From assembly GCF_009192765.1 (NCBI RefSeq), contig NZ_VOHQ01000010.1, forward strand, positions 124,001 to 188,000: 64,000 nucleotides of DNA, read 5' to 3'. The notes under the pieces are model-generated. The model did not search any database. It saw only the letters and a list, made by a program, of their open reading frames with translations, and was not told where the DNA came from. Origin of the DNA: Agriterribacter humi. GTDB taxonomy: Bacteria > Bacteroidota > Bacteroidia > Chitinophagales > Chitinophagaceae. Each line of letters starts with the position of its first letter. Within the stretch, counting starts at the first letter, position 1. Of the stretch, positions 52,230 through 61,730 are shown piece by piece. The translations under genes and the position numbers were made by a program.

Positions 52230-53348
52230 ATGAACCGGTATATAATCCTTATTTCAACTTTAAGCCTTTTTTACGTTAACGCATATGGGCAAAATTTTTC
52301 CGGGAAGATACAGTATACAAACACGTTCACAGACCTGAAGAATAACGACATCACAGACCGTATGTCTTCTTTTTTTGGAAAGGAAACACACTACTTTATT
52401 AACGATAGCAATTATAAGGCGTACAATCAAAATAGCAGGCTTGCGTATCTTTATAATAGTTCCACCAACACATACTATTCATCCGGCGCCGGTAATAGTA
52501 AAATGAATAAAACAGATGCTTCAATCAAAACAACTAAACAATACAGCACCAAAATGCTTCCGGAAAAGATAACTATATGTGGTTATGAATGTATTTCCAT
52601 GGAAGAAAACACAGAATCCTCGACAACGGTTTATTTTTTCAGTCCACTTGTCCGCGTAGATAAAACCAGTTATGCCAAACATAATTTTGGGAACTGGAAT
52701 GCTTATCTGGCAGCCACTAACGGTGCACTACCATTAAAATACATATATACCGATAAAAAAAATGGCTATATATGGACCTGTACTGCTCGTGAAATAAAAG
52801 GACAGCTATTTACGCAAAGCGATTTTGATATTGACCGCGAAAGCGCGGCACAGCAGGACAATATCCCGCAGGCTGATTGGTTGGTATACAGCGCAAAAGA
52901 CTGGAAGGTCAATTTTCCGGACGCTCCCGTTCAATCCACAAAAACAATTCCGACTGCTATCGGAGATCAAACTATGCACATATATATGTACCAGGTACCT
53001 CAGAACGCAATAAAGGATAACATGGTGTATTCCGTTATACAAACGATGCTTCCTGACAGTCTTGTAAATCCCGTTAAGACGGCTTTTCTGGAAGATTTTT
53101 TTCGAAATTCGGTGGATGGCGCAGGGAAAAATGTGCAGGGAAAATTATCATCTGAGTCCTCTATCAGCTATAATTCCTACCCTGGAAGGGAAATTAAGAT
53201 AGCGTTTCACAATGATGCCGCAATAATCAATGCGCGTATTTACCTTGTGAAAAATTCAATATATTTCCTGCAGGCGATCTGTGAAAAAAGCCAGGATAAT
53301 AACGAGTCTGCAAAAATATTTATGGAATCATTCGCACTAAAGAATTAG
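52230..53348 (+). CDS. Secreted DUF4412/GLPGLI-like protein
   Basis: A 372-residue protein with signal peptide ending AYGQ. Residues 20-200 follow the GLPGLI/DUF4412 plan (GKIQYTNTFTDLKNND..., KMLPEKITICGYECISMEEN, LPLKYIYTD). The C-terminal part (DWKVNFPDAPVQSTKTI to AKIFMESFAL) looks like a PsbP-type fold. Role unknown; probably periplasmic or surface. It is bracketed by copies of the palindromic repeat, two upstream and one downstream. Confidence 0.65.
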   Translation: MNRYIILISTLSLFYVNAYGQNFSGKIQYTNTFTDLKNNDITDRMSSFFGKETHYFINDSNYKAYNQNSRLAYLYNSSTNTYYSSGAGNSKMNKTDASIKTTKQYSTKMLPEKITICGYECISMEENTESSTTVYFFSPLVRVDKTSYAKHNFGNWNAYLAATNGALPLKYIYTDKKNGYIWTCTAREIKGQLFTQSDFDIDRESAAQQDNIPQADWLVYSAKDWKVNFPDAPVQSTKTIPTAIGDQTMHIYMYQVPQNAIKDNMVYSVIQTMLPDSLVNPVKTAFLEDFFRNSVDGAGKNVQGKLSSESSISYNSYPGREIKIAFHNDAAIINARIYLVKNSIYFLQAICEKSQDNNESAKIFMESFALKN

Positions 53349-53361
53349 TGTCGTTCCTCAC

Positions 53362-53455
53362 ATTCGGCACAGGTCTTGCAACCCCGGCTCCGCCGTTTTG
53401 CCAGTCCTGTGCTTAATTGCAATTTACCCTTGCTCATTTAATCGTGTAGTCATTC
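53362..53455. repeat. Intergenic palindromic repeat, copy 3
   Basis: Arms GCACAGGTCT (53367-53376) and AGTCCTGTGC (53403-53412) pair with one mismatch around CCCCGGCTCCGCCG. The tail GCTTAATTGCAATTTACC and TTGCTCATTTAATCGT aligns with copy 1. Its end overlaps the stop codon of the S41 peptidase gene. Confidence 0.7.
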
Positions 53456-55750
53456 TTCAATCTCCATGGCTTTTTCAAGAAGTTCATCCCGTCCTTCCCT
53501 TATACCTTTTATAGTAGGATTGATTTTTATATCCGGCACTATCCCCACACGTTGTGTTTCCCTCCCGCCGGGATAGTAAACTCCAATGCTGCTTATTCTT
53601 GTCCTCACTACTCCCGGTAAATATATTTCAGCTATGTTCCCGTCACAACCACCCGTGGTACCACCTATTACAATTGCCCCGGGGAATGCCCGGAACGCCA
53701 TAACATTATACTCCCCCGCACTTTGCGTTTTTTCGTTCACCAAAATGATCAGCTTGCCCTGGTAGCCATTCATATTGTCCCTGCCGATTAACATGCTGCT
53801 GTCACGAAATTCAAATCTCCCTGGATACTTAATATCCACACCAGTGAACCTGGCAAAAGGCATTGGCTTCCAAAACAGCAGGTTTGCCAGATTATAGTAT
53901 AAAAACATATCGTTGGGATAAGCCCGGTAATCAAGGATTAATTTTTTTGAAGACAGTATCTTCTCTTTGATCTTAACCAGGTTCACGCTTTGAAAACTGC
54001 CCATATCCATGTATGCAATATCGGGAGATAACATTTTAAATGAGGTGTCCTTCTCGGCCGACTCCATCATCCTGAACAGGGTTGGCTGGTCTACGCATCT
54101 GATGGTAGCAGTATTACTGTGGCCATTGCGTTGGTATTCGACCGTCAGTACAGTATCGTTAGATTTGAAAATTTGGTATGTCAGTGCATATAATTTGAAC
54201 TGCCGGTTTGAGCCTGAAACAAACCGGGATTTTGTTTCTATGATTTTCGAAATGTCTTCTCCATTTATCCGTTTAATGATATCTCCTGTTTGTAATCCGG
54301 ATTGTTCAAAGATTTGTTTATCAAAATAACCTGTCAAAATGATTTCGTTTTCCACAAAAGAGAAATTCAGGGGAGCCGTATTGCGGCCAAAGTACGCCTC
54401 CAAAACCGGATAGGATCCCCATATTCTCGCATGACCATCTCTGACCTGATCAAAAAGGGACATCAACACAAGTTTATATTCGATCTCATCTCTGGCATCT
54501 ATTATTTCAGGAATAAAATCAGCCAATACGGTATCCCAATTTTGGTCTAATAAATATTTATACGGATAAAAATACTCAACAATATTCCAGTACCTGAACA
54601 AAGACAATAATCTAAGCCCCACGTCCGGATAACTCACAGTTGAGTATGTGTCCTCGTTTTGAAAGATAGGTGCACCGGAAATAGAATCCAGTCTTACATA
54701 ATAGTTCCTGCCCGTTCTTCTGCTGCTTCGTATTGCCTCAAGCTCCGCAGATAATTTTTTGTCAATATCACTTTGAAACCAGCCAAAATCCGGCTCAAGC
54801 TTTACTTTCCTGCCAGGATTTAAGTATGGTCTTTCCTTTATCGCTTCGTATTCAAATTTCTTAACCCATGCTGCCAGTGAATCCTGACATGCAGATATAC
54901 TTTCACTTTTACAGGCTACTGTCAGTATTGGGAATAATTCGTAATCCCAATTGTAATGTCCCTCTGCAACAGCAGGATGATAGTATTTCAGAAAGCCCCA
55001 TACTTTGGCAACCATTGCAAGATTTTGAATTTTCTCTGGTGACAGGTCTTCAATTTTGCTTATACCGGAGGTTGCGCCAGTCTTTTTCCCATCGCTATTT
55101 TGTATTCTCGCCTGTCGTAGTCCCGGAATGGGTTTGCCGTCCAGGAATAATTCAAATTCGTCTACCCATAACTTTCCCTTGCCGGTCAGTATTGCTCCAA
55201 TATATATTTCACGGGCATTTTTCGGGAAGGGCAATTTTATAGAATAGGTAGACCAATCCCGCGTTCCCTGGATATTTTTCTGTAGCATATTATCAAAAGC
55301 CAGGACTTTATGTTGTCTGTAAAGATGTTCCTGACCGGGAATATTGGAAAAAGAATTCCGTCCATCAATTCTCAATAATAAGCCGGCAGCCCCTCCTTTA
55401 ACTTCCTGCATTTTCATTTTTGCTCTTAGCTCCAATGCTTTGCCTGAAAAACCAGTAACCGGAATTTCTGTGCCTACGCAACCAAATACACTCAACGAGT
55501 CGGCACTATTATTACTTCCATCTATCAAAAATGAATATTTGCCTTTGTAAGACACCAGGGAGTCTCTCTTTAGGATAAACTGTCCATGATTTAGATTACC
55601 GGTTTCAAACCAATAATTTGGAAATGGGTCATTTCGTTTTTGCTTCTCAAATCCCAGATTAGTCTTTTGTGCCTTTTTGCTAATACAGGCAGGTGTGTGA
55701 GCAATAAATAAACTGTACATTATGGCTATCAGAAGATTTCGACCAGACAT
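53450..55750 (-). CDS. S41 family peptidase (tail-specific protease-like)
   Basis: A 766-residue exported protein. An N-terminal hydrophobic segment ends with a possible lipobox (HTPAC). After a beta-sandwich region, a helical segment (KVWGFLKYYHPAVAEG) and a PDZ-like region (SGLQTGDIIKRINGEDI), the S41 core carries the catalytic Ser in EKTQSAGEYNVMAF and the oxyanion-region GGTTGGCDG. Such enzymes cut C-termini of periplasmic or outer membrane proteins. The length is above that of minimal CtpA proteases, as in many Bacteroidota members. It stands alone. Confidence 0.85.
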   Translation of the reverse strand: MSGRNLLIAIMYSLFIAHTPACISKKAQKTNLGFEKQKRNDPFPNYWFETGNLNHGQFILKRDSLVSYKGKYSFLIDGSNNSADSLSVFGCVGTEIPVTGFSGKALELRAKMKMQEVKGGAAGLLLRIDGRNSFSNIPGQEHLYRQHKVLAFDNMLQKNIQGTRDWSTYSIKLPFPKNAREIYIGAILTGKGKLWVDEFELFLDGKPIPGLRQARIQNSDGKKTGATSGISKIEDLSPEKIQNLAMVAKVWGFLKYYHPAVAEGHYNWDYELFPILTVACKSESISACQDSLAAWVKKFEYEAIKERPYLNPGRKVKLEPDFGWFQSDIDKKLSAELEAIRSSRRTGRNYYVRLDSISGAPIFQNEDTYSTVSYPDVGLRLLSLFRYWNIVEYFYPYKYLLDQNWDTVLADFIPEIIDARDEIEYKLVLMSLFDQVRDGHARIWGSYPVLEAYFGRNTAPLNFSFVENEIILTGYFDKQIFEQSGLQTGDIIKRINGEDISKIIETKSRFVSGSNRQFKLYALTYQIFKSNDTVLTVEYQRNGHSNTATIRCVDQPTLFRMMESAEKDTSFKMLSPDIAYMDMGSFQSVNLVKIKEKILSSKKLILDYRAYPNDMFLYYNLANLLFWKPMPFARFTGVDIKYPGRFEFRDSSMLIGRDNMNGYQGKLIILVNEKTQSAGEYNVMAFRAFPGAIVIGGTTGGCDGNIAEIYLPGVVRTRISSIGVYYPGGRETQRVGIVPDIKINPTIKGIREGRDELLEKAMEIEE

Positions 55751-55889
55751 AAGCTTTGGTTTTGATTGATGAAAGTATGTCCATAATGAGTATGCAATAA
55801 AAATACATCGGGCCTATTGATTCGTAGCTACCACTCATAAAACATATAATAAACACCGGCCAGCTTTCCTCCCTCCCACCCCAATCCAC

Positions 55890-55897
55890 TATATTTG
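55890..55897 (+). promoter_or_regulatory. -7 box (TATATTTG) before the serine hydrolase gene
   Basis: An exact TAnnTTTG match ending 17 bp before the start codon at 55915, which implies a very short leader. Confidence 0.45.
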
Positions 55898-55914
55898 TTC
55901 CACAATGCTGCTGT

Positions 55915-57597
55915 ATGAAACGATCCATCAAACGCCTTGTTGCTTTTGTCTTTTTATTTCTGGCACTAAATAATACAACCGCGCAAAGCATTCCTGACTC
56001 TCTTGCTCAAAAAATAGACAAGCTTTTCAGCCAGTGGAACAATCCCAACACACCCGGCTGTGCAATTGGCGTGGTACGGAACGATTCGCTGATCTACGCC
56101 AAAGGGTATGGTATGGCCAATCTTGAGTATGGTATCCCCATAACGCCCGAAACTATTTTTCATATGGCTTCGGTATCCAAACAGTTTACGGCCTACAGCA
56201 TCGTGCTGCTCGCCAGGCAGGGAAAGCTGCGGTTAGATGATGACATTCATCAATACCTGCCCTGGTTTCCTGACCTCAAAGAAAAGATCACGATTCGTCA
56301 CCTGCTCAATCATACCAGCGGCATCCGCGATCAATGGCAGTTGCTCGCCATTGCAGGTACCCGTTTAGACGATGTGATTACCCAGGATCATATTGTAAAA
56401 ATATTAAGCAAACAGCAGGCATTGAATTTTAAGCCGGGAGAAAAATACAGTTATTCCAACAGCGGGTTTACCATGCTGGCGGAAATTGTGAAAGCAGTTA
56501 CAGGTCAATCTCTACGCAGGTTTACAGACTCCGCTATCTTTAAACCACTGGGCATGAAGCAAACGCATTTTCACGATGACTATACCGAGATCGAGAAGAA
56601 CCGTGCTTACTCTTACCAGCGGAAAAATCTCTTTACATTCTCCAACAGTGTGCTCTCCTATTCCAATGCAGGCGCCACCAGTTTGTTTACCAATATCAAC
56701 GACCTTTCAAAATGGGTGATGAACTTTTATACGCCTGTTGCGGGCACAGCCGCGGATATTGATCAACTGGTGCAGAAAGGAAAGCTGAACAATGGTGTGG
56801 AACTAAACTATGCGCTGGGCATTAGTTCCGATACATACAAGGGCTATAAACAATATTCACACTCCGGCGGGGATGCAGGGTTCAGAACATATCTTACCGT
56901 ATTGCCGGAACTGAAAATGGGTTTTATGGTGTTCAGCAACCTGGCAGAAGTAAACACATATGAAAAGACTTACCAGTTGGTTGATCTGTTTATCAAAGAC
57001 ACATCAGCTAAAGTAAATGCAGACATAAGGATGGACAGCAGCCGCGCTATTATAAAAGATGAAGGGCGTGCAAAAAATTTCACCGGTGATTTTATTTCCG
57101 AAGATGGCGCGCAGTTCAGCTTTGTGCTGCGCAACCGCAAATTGTACTGGGAGCGTTATGGGAACTCGGATCTGCTGTACCCCGGGTTGAAAGACAGCTT
57201 TACTGTAGCCAGATCACCGGAGATAAAATTCGTATTCAGTACAACACCTGGTAAAAGCGTGCTGGTAAATCAATATTGGCCCGACAATAAACGATTGCTG
57301 GTAAAATATGCTACAGACAGTATTCAAACGGATAATCAACTGCAGATGTACGCAGGCCTGTATTACTGTCCGGAACTGGATTGTAAGTATACCATCGTTG
57401 CAAAAGATCATGAACTAATATTAACCAGCAATAAGTATAACGACAGCAAGCTGAAGCTGGTGGGAAAAGACCATCTTTTTACCGATTACTGGTGGATGAG
57501 GCATTTAAAAACGATCTCAGGTAACAATAAGAAAATAATTGGTTTCGAGGTAAACGATGGCAGGATCATGCACCTGCGGTTCAATAAAATACAGTAA
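55915..57597 (+). CDS. Class C beta-lactamase-like serine hydrolase, secreted
   Basis: A 560-residue protein with signal peptide ending TTAQ. The serine hydrolase core has the SVSK tetrad (Ser86, Lys89), the Tyr180-Ser-Asn182 motif and His316-Ser-Gly-Gly319, the three conserved elements of the beta-lactamase/DD-peptidase (AmpC, EstB) group. A C-terminal lipocalin-like beta domain (about 380-560) follows. Likely activities are esterase, D-aminopeptidase or peptidoglycan-related hydrolysis; resistance cannot be inferred. A TATATTTG box lies just upstream. Confidence 0.88.
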   Translation: MKRSIKRLVAFVFLFLALNNTTAQSIPDSLAQKIDKLFSQWNNPNTPGCAIGVVRNDSLIYAKGYGMANLEYGIPITPETIFHMASVSKQFTAYSIVLLARQGKLRLDDDIHQYLPWFPDLKEKITIRHLLNHTSGIRDQWQLLAIAGTRLDDVITQDHIVKILSKQQALNFKPGEKYSYSNSGFTMLAEIVKAVTGQSLRRFTDSAIFKPLGMKQTHFHDDYTEIEKNRAYSYQRKNLFTFSNSVLSYSNAGATSLFTNINDLSKWVMNFYTPVAGTAADIDQLVQKGKLNNGVELNYALGISSDTYKGYKQYSHSGGDAGFRTYLTVLPELKMGFMVFSNLAEVNTYEKTYQLVDLFIKDTSAKVNADIRMDSSRAIIKDEGRAKNFTGDFISEDGAQFSFVLRNRKLYWERYGNSDLLYPGLKDSFTVARSPEIKFVFSTTPGKSVLVNQYWPDNKRLLVKYATDSIQTDNQLQMYAGLYYCPELDCKYTIVAKDHELILTSNKYNDSKLKLVGKDHLFTDYWWMRHLKTISGNNKKIIGFEVNDGRIMHLRFNKIQ

Positions 57598-57674
57598 GGA
57601 ACAATCACCGATCCCTGCTTTTGACCCAGGGTAAAGATTTATATTTTGAACGGCACATTGAAATCTTGCTTCAC

Positions 57675-58142
57675 ATGACTAAAAAAAGTGCGGGTATTCT
57701 TTTGTATCGCTTCCATAATAAGGTGCCGGAAGTATTGATCGTACATCCCGGGGGGCCTTTCTGGGCAAAGAAAGATTTGGGTTCATGGTCAATCCCCAAA
57801 GGAGAGCTTGGCCCGGATGAAATTCCATTGGATGCAGCAAAAAGGGAACTGGAAGAAGAAACAGGAATAGAAGCAGCAGGAGATTTTATTGAATTAACGC
57901 CGGTTAAACAAAAAAGCGGAAAGCTGGTTTATGCATGGGCATTGCATAAGGATATAGATCCGGCTATCATAAGGAGCAACAATTTTGAAATGGAGTGGCC
58001 TCCAAAGTCGGGTAATAAAAAAGCATTCCCTGAGATAGATGCAGCAGCATGGTTTAACATGGATGAAGCCAAAAAGAAAATGATCAATGAACAGGCTCCC
58101 TTAATTGATGAACTGAAAGCTAAACTTGATGCTATGGGATAA
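57675..58142 (+). CDS. Nudix hydrolase
   Basis: A 155-residue Nudix protein with a complete Nudix box from Gly43 to Ile65 (GELGPDEI..., RELEEETGI). The start at 57675 is preferred to the longer frame since MTKKSAGILLYRF is the standard opening. The sequence style (KKSAGILLYR, WSIPKGELGPDE, WFNMDEAKKKM) is that of the subgroup similar to diadenosine polyphosphate or NTP pyrophosphohydrolases. It is cytosolic and sits 77 bp after the serine hydrolase gene. Confidence 0.9.
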   Translation: MTKKSAGILLYRFHNKVPEVLIVHPGGPFWAKKDLGSWSIPKGELGPDEIPLDAAKRELEEETGIEAAGDFIELTPVKQKSGKLVYAWALHKDIDPAIIRSNNFEMEWPPKSGNKKAFPEIDAAAWFNMDEAKKKMINEQAPLIDELKAKLDAMG

Positions 58143-58845
58143 AGTAATTTGTCTTTTTTCTTCCGGGTTGACTCTCCTTTGATTCATTCTCATTCTCAAA
58201 TTAACAGGGGCCTATCTAAACCCAAAGCTTGCAGAGAACGGCACATTGATTATCTTCCTGCTGAGCTTTGCATTGAGCATCTGGTTAAATATAAGGGACC
58301 GCTATCATCGCAAAAAACAATGAAAAGGAGGGTATGACAAATTGCGCGGGTGTATTTCAATTTGTCAAATAAAAGCATGGCTCCGGCAGAAGAAAATAGA
58401 TCTAATCAAAACATTTAATCCGGAGATGAAATTCCTGATTAATGAATTGTATGACAAATGGCCTCCGCCGGTTTTGTTTCACCGAAAGAGTTATGATTTC
58501 CAACGCAATGAATTGATTGGTGCGGAGATAGACCCTTCCCTACCTGCCGGCAGGCAGGCCGCGGTCAGGGTGACAAGCAATAGTGGATGGTTGAGCTGTA
58601 GTACCAAAGCTGAACCATATTCCCTTGTTTGTCATGCATCTAAAGGGATAAGCATCTGTGCACCATATTCCGTTCTGTTCACTATGGATCACATCCTTCT
58701 CTGCCTGCTCTTTAGTCGTAACCGCCCACACGAAGCAAAGCAGTGCGGCAATCCGAACTTTTCTCACCGAAGGCAAATGCACCCAATTACAGCATTAGCA
58801 AAGAAAAGAAAGCGGTAGATTACATACAGAAAAGTTGAAATTATT
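58143..58845. other. Non-coding region with remnants and a REP-like repeat
   Basis: About 700 bp without an intact gene. A frame at roughly 58178-58323 (ILKLTGAYLNPKLAENGTLI, then a hydrophobic helix and RDRYHRKKQ) looks like the C-terminus of a lost membrane protein. A second open frame from 58342 contains a plausible stretch (FNPEMKFLINELYDKWPPP) then runs through the REP motif, so it is not annotated. Confidence 0.45.
58543..58558. repeat. REP-like palindrome CCTGCCGGCAGGCAGG
   Basis: CCTGCCGGCAGG (58543-58554) is a perfect 12-bp palindrome followed by CAGG. It is similar in composition to the inverted repeat at 8730-8758. Confidence 0.55.
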
Positions 58846-60567
58846 ATGCATAGCCTTTTAAAAATTATTTTCACCTGCTTTTTGTTTATCTCCTGCAAAC
58901 AACCCGGCGGCTTACCCGTTAAGCAACAGGATCTTCAGCGTGTTAAACAGATGGCTGATCTGCCCCAACCCCTTGAAATCATAGATTATCAAAAACTGGC
59001 CCTGAAATTTGATAGCACAGTATATGATTTTAATGCCAATGGAAAATTTTGGCCCCTGGTGTGGAAAGACAGCAGTGAAAAGAATTTCCCCCAAACGGTG
59101 GTTGGCCTGTATACGGCCATAGGTGATGTGCGGCAGGGGCCGGCCAACAACAAAGGCATGTTTCATGAAGCGCTGGCAACAATGGGGGCTGTTATGAGCG
59201 CCACATTGGTGGGTATTGACAAGAGCGATCAGCAGGGCCTCAATTATGCGGGCATGCTGAAAAATTATTTTAACCAGGAAACCGGTTGGGATATTATGAT
59301 GAACAACACCTGCCCCGAAGTGGCGCTCCTGGGCGGAGGATACGGCCGTGACTGGTGGTACGATGTATATCCCAATGTGCTGTTCTACGCTATTTATGAC
59401 CAGTATCCCAATGAACCGGGGTTTACAGCAATAGCAAAGCGTATTGCAGAAAAATTTTACGCAGCCGATTCCATTCTGGACGGAAATTATAACTGGTCTT
59501 ATTTCGATTATGGTAAAATGATGCCCATGAAAAACAATATCTGTGCACAACCGGATGCAGCAGCAGGTCATGCATGGGTATTGTACGCAGCATATAAAAA
59601 ATTTGGTGATGAGCGCTATTTAAAAGGGGCAATGAGCGCATTGAAAGCATTGCAATCCCAATCGTTAAACCCTACCTATGAACTGCTGATGCCTTTTGGC
59701 GCCTATTTATCTGCAAGAATAAATGCGGAGCAGGGAAAGCAATATGATGTAAATAAAATGCTGGGCTGGACCTTCGACGGCACCCCCCTTTGCAGGGAAG
59801 GCTGGGGCGTTTTAACAGGCAACTGGAATGGCATGGATATATCCGGCATTGTGGGCAGTACTGTTGACCATGGAGGCTATGGCTTTTTAATGAACACCTA
59901 TGATGCTGCATGGCCCCTGGTACCTTTAGTACGCTATGATCAGTCGTATGCAAATGCTATTGGTAAGTGGATGCTGAATGCCGCCAATGCGGCAAGATTT
60001 TTTTATCCGCAGTATATGCCCGATGAGCATGAAACCATTCCGCAACTGGACGATGTTACCAAAGGTGTGATCGGGTATGAAGGTATGATCCGCAAATCAT
60101 CTTACCCGCAATATGAAAATATACCTGCGCCTGTTGCGCAGGGCGACGGACCACTATGGGTACCCGGCAAAAATCCACCGGAATCGCAGTTCAGTGTTTA
60201 TGGAAGCGCCCATGCGGGCATATTCGGCAGTATTATCCGTGCTACCAATGTTCCCGGCATTTTACAATTAAATGTGCTGTCCACAGATTTTTATCACGAT
60301 AAGGCTTATCCCTCTTATTTATACTATAATCCCTATGCTGAAGATAAACTGGTTTTAATAAACATAGAGGGTAAAAGTGTTGATCTGTACAATACCGTGT
60401 CGGCACAGTTTATTGCCCGAAATGTTTCATCTTCCGTACAAATAAAACTTCCTGCGCAGCAGGCAGCCCTCATCGTTAGTGTACCCACGGGCGGTAAAAT
60501 CAGTTATGAAGAACAGAAAATGAGTGTAAATGGTGTTGTTGTGGACTATAGATATCGTCAAAAGTGA
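58846..60567 (+). CDS. Lipoprotein with helical-barrel fold, possible glycan-active protein
   Basis: A 573-residue lipoprotein (lipobox FISC). The repeating hydrophobic helices and motifs such as NNTCPEVALLGGGYGRDWWY, GYGFLMNTYDAAWPLVPLVR and a regular supply of Trp and Tyr fit an (alpha/alpha) barrel as in many lyases and glycosidases. A beta-sandwich C-terminus (about 470-573) follows. I do not recognise a named family and no catalytic residues are certain. The gene converges with a LytTR/histidine kinase pair across a bidirectional terminator. Confidence 0.55.
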   Translation: MHSLLKIIFTCFLFISCKQPGGLPVKQQDLQRVKQMADLPQPLEIIDYQKLALKFDSTVYDFNANGKFWPLVWKDSSEKNFPQTVVGLYTAIGDVRQGPANNKGMFHEALATMGAVMSATLVGIDKSDQQGLNYAGMLKNYFNQETGWDIMMNNTCPEVALLGGGYGRDWWYDVYPNVLFYAIYDQYPNEPGFTAIAKRIAEKFYAADSILDGNYNWSYFDYGKMMPMKNNICAQPDAAAGHAWVLYAAYKKFGDERYLKGAMSALKALQSQSLNPTYELLMPFGAYLSARINAEQGKQYDVNKMLGWTFDGTPLCREGWGVLTGNWNGMDISGIVGSTVDHGGYGFLMNTYDAAWPLVPLVRYDQSYANAIGKWMLNAANAARFFYPQYMPDEHETIPQLDDVTKGVIGYEGMIRKSSYPQYENIPAPVAQGDGPLWVPGKNPPESQFSVYGSAHAGIFGSIIRATNVPGILQLNVLSTDFYHDKAYPSYLYYNPYAEDKLVLINIEGKSVDLYNTVSAQFIARNVSSSVQIKLPAQQAALIVSVPTGGKISYEEQKMSVNGVVVDYRYRQK

Positions 60568-60576
60568 GAAGATAAA

Positions 60577-60612
60577 GCCCGCCCCCGTCCGACTGGTGTC
60601 ATCCGGGCGGGC
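60577..60612. repeat. GC-rich hairpin GCCCGCCC/GGGCGGGC
   Basis: GCCCGCCC (60577-60584) and GGGCGGGC (60605-60612) are perfect 8-bp inverted copies 10 bp after the lipoprotein gene. There is no T tract. It may stabilise the 3' end of the transcript. Confidence 0.6.
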
Positions 60613-60794
60613 GGCTGAACACCGTTCGGACGCAGGGTCAAAGAAGTGTTTCACGTTTTGGCATAGCAACTGTACATTGAATTTGGGGTTATAGAACATC
60701 CATCATATTATTTTTTATACCCATGCTTAACACTGCGTGAATATTGCCATGTTCCGCCCGCTCTTTACCCGGAACCGAGGCTAAAAAAGGCATA

Positions 60795-60828
60795 AAAAAG
60801 GGGCAGCATAAAAATGCACCCCGTTTTT
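60795..60828. terminator. Bidirectional intrinsic terminator
   Basis: GGGG...GCAT (60800-60809) pairs with ATGC..CCCC (60814-60822) over a small loop, with AAAAAA on the left and GTTTTTA on the right. It serves the plus-strand lipoprotein gene and the minus-strand LytTR gene. Confidence 0.75.
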
Positions 60829-60968
60829 AAAATCCAATATCCTATGAAAAACCTGAACAAATGTATCCTGCTATTTTGAAAGCAAAGAGGGTTTGTCGTT
60901 CTTTTTAGTAATCGGTATTATTCTCCGTGTAATTAGCAGAAAAACGGGTATCATTTTCTTTGCCCTGG

Positions 60969-61718
60969 TCAGAATTTGGAGAAAAGCTCCATGAATTCCT
61001 GCCGGCGGCTGCGGGAAAGCGTAATGTTATCGTCATTATCCATAACAATATACCCTCCCTCTCCCCGGATAAACTTTTTTACATGATTGATATTGATGAG
61101 AAAAGAACTGTGTACGCGGTAAAAATCAGCACCTCCCAGCGTTTCGTCCAATTCTTTGAGCACTCTTGATACCATGATCTTTCGGCCGCCGGTAAGGATT
61201 ACATTGGTATAATTGCTTTCGGCTTTGCAATAAATGATCTCCCCCGTAGCTACAAATATTAATCCATCGCCAGCCGTAAGTGCAATGCGGGATGGTGTTA
61301 ATTTTGGAGACTGGTTAATATGCTGTAGCAAGAGGGCAAACTGCTCCCTGCTTGGAATAGCCTTTTTTTCTTCTACCCTGTGTATAGTGGCCTTAAGATC
61401 ATCCGGGTCAACCGGCTTTAATAAATAATTCAGCGCAGCGTACTTGAAGGCTTTTATTGCAAACTGGTCATAGGCGGTACAGAACACTACATCAAAAGAT
61501 AAATTTTTAACCTGCTCCAACATGTCAAAGCCATTCATCCGGGGCATTTCAATATCAAGGAATACTACATCGGGCTTATGTTTGTAAATGGCTTCAATAC
61601 CCTTTTCGGCTGTATTGCACAGGGCCACGGTCTCCGCCTGCGGGCAATAGGTTTTGAGCAGCCACTCCATCATTTCAAGCGCATTTGTTTCATCATCTAC
61701 CAGCACACATTTTATCAT
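60969..61718 (-). CDS. LytTR response regulator
   Basis: A 249-residue regulator. The receiver domain (1-120) has Asp8-Asp9, phosphorylated Asp55 in VVFLDIEMP and Lys101 in LLKPVDP. The LytTR DNA-binding domain (about 145-249) has YCKAESNYTNVIL and FYRVHSSFLININHVKKF, the standard blocks. It is encoded 12 bp downstream of the propeller histidine kinase, forming a two-component pair. Targets are unknown; the adjacent convergent lipoprotein gene is one candidate. Confidence 0.9.
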   Translation of the reverse strand: MIKCVLVDDETNALEMMEWLLKTYCPQAETVALCNTAEKGIEAIYKHKPDVVFLDIEMPRMNGFDMLEQVKNLSFDVVFCTAYDQFAIKAFKYAALNYLLKPVDPDDLKATIHRVEEKKAIPSREQFALLLQHINQSPKLTPSRIALTAGDGLIFVATGEIIYCKAESNYTNVILTGGRKIMVSRVLKELDETLGGADFYRVHSSFLININHVKKFIRGEGGYIVMDNDDNITLSRSRRQEFMELFSKF

Positions 61719-61730
61719 ATCATATATTTT

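Larger units (their letters stand above)
60568..60968. other. Convergent intergenic region with hairpins
   Basis: 400 bp between the plus-strand lipoprotein gene and the minus-strand LytTR gene. It holds a GC-rich hairpin (60577-60612) and a bidirectional terminator (60800-60828), and no gene. Confidence 0.6.

Noticed and set aside
51920-53455. CRISPR array
   Set aside because: The three repeats are far apart, unequal and palindromic with no regular spacers or cas genes.
58342-58818. 158-codon plus-strand frame
   Set aside because: Passes through the REP-like palindrome and a stretch without protein character; only a short first part looks coding-like.
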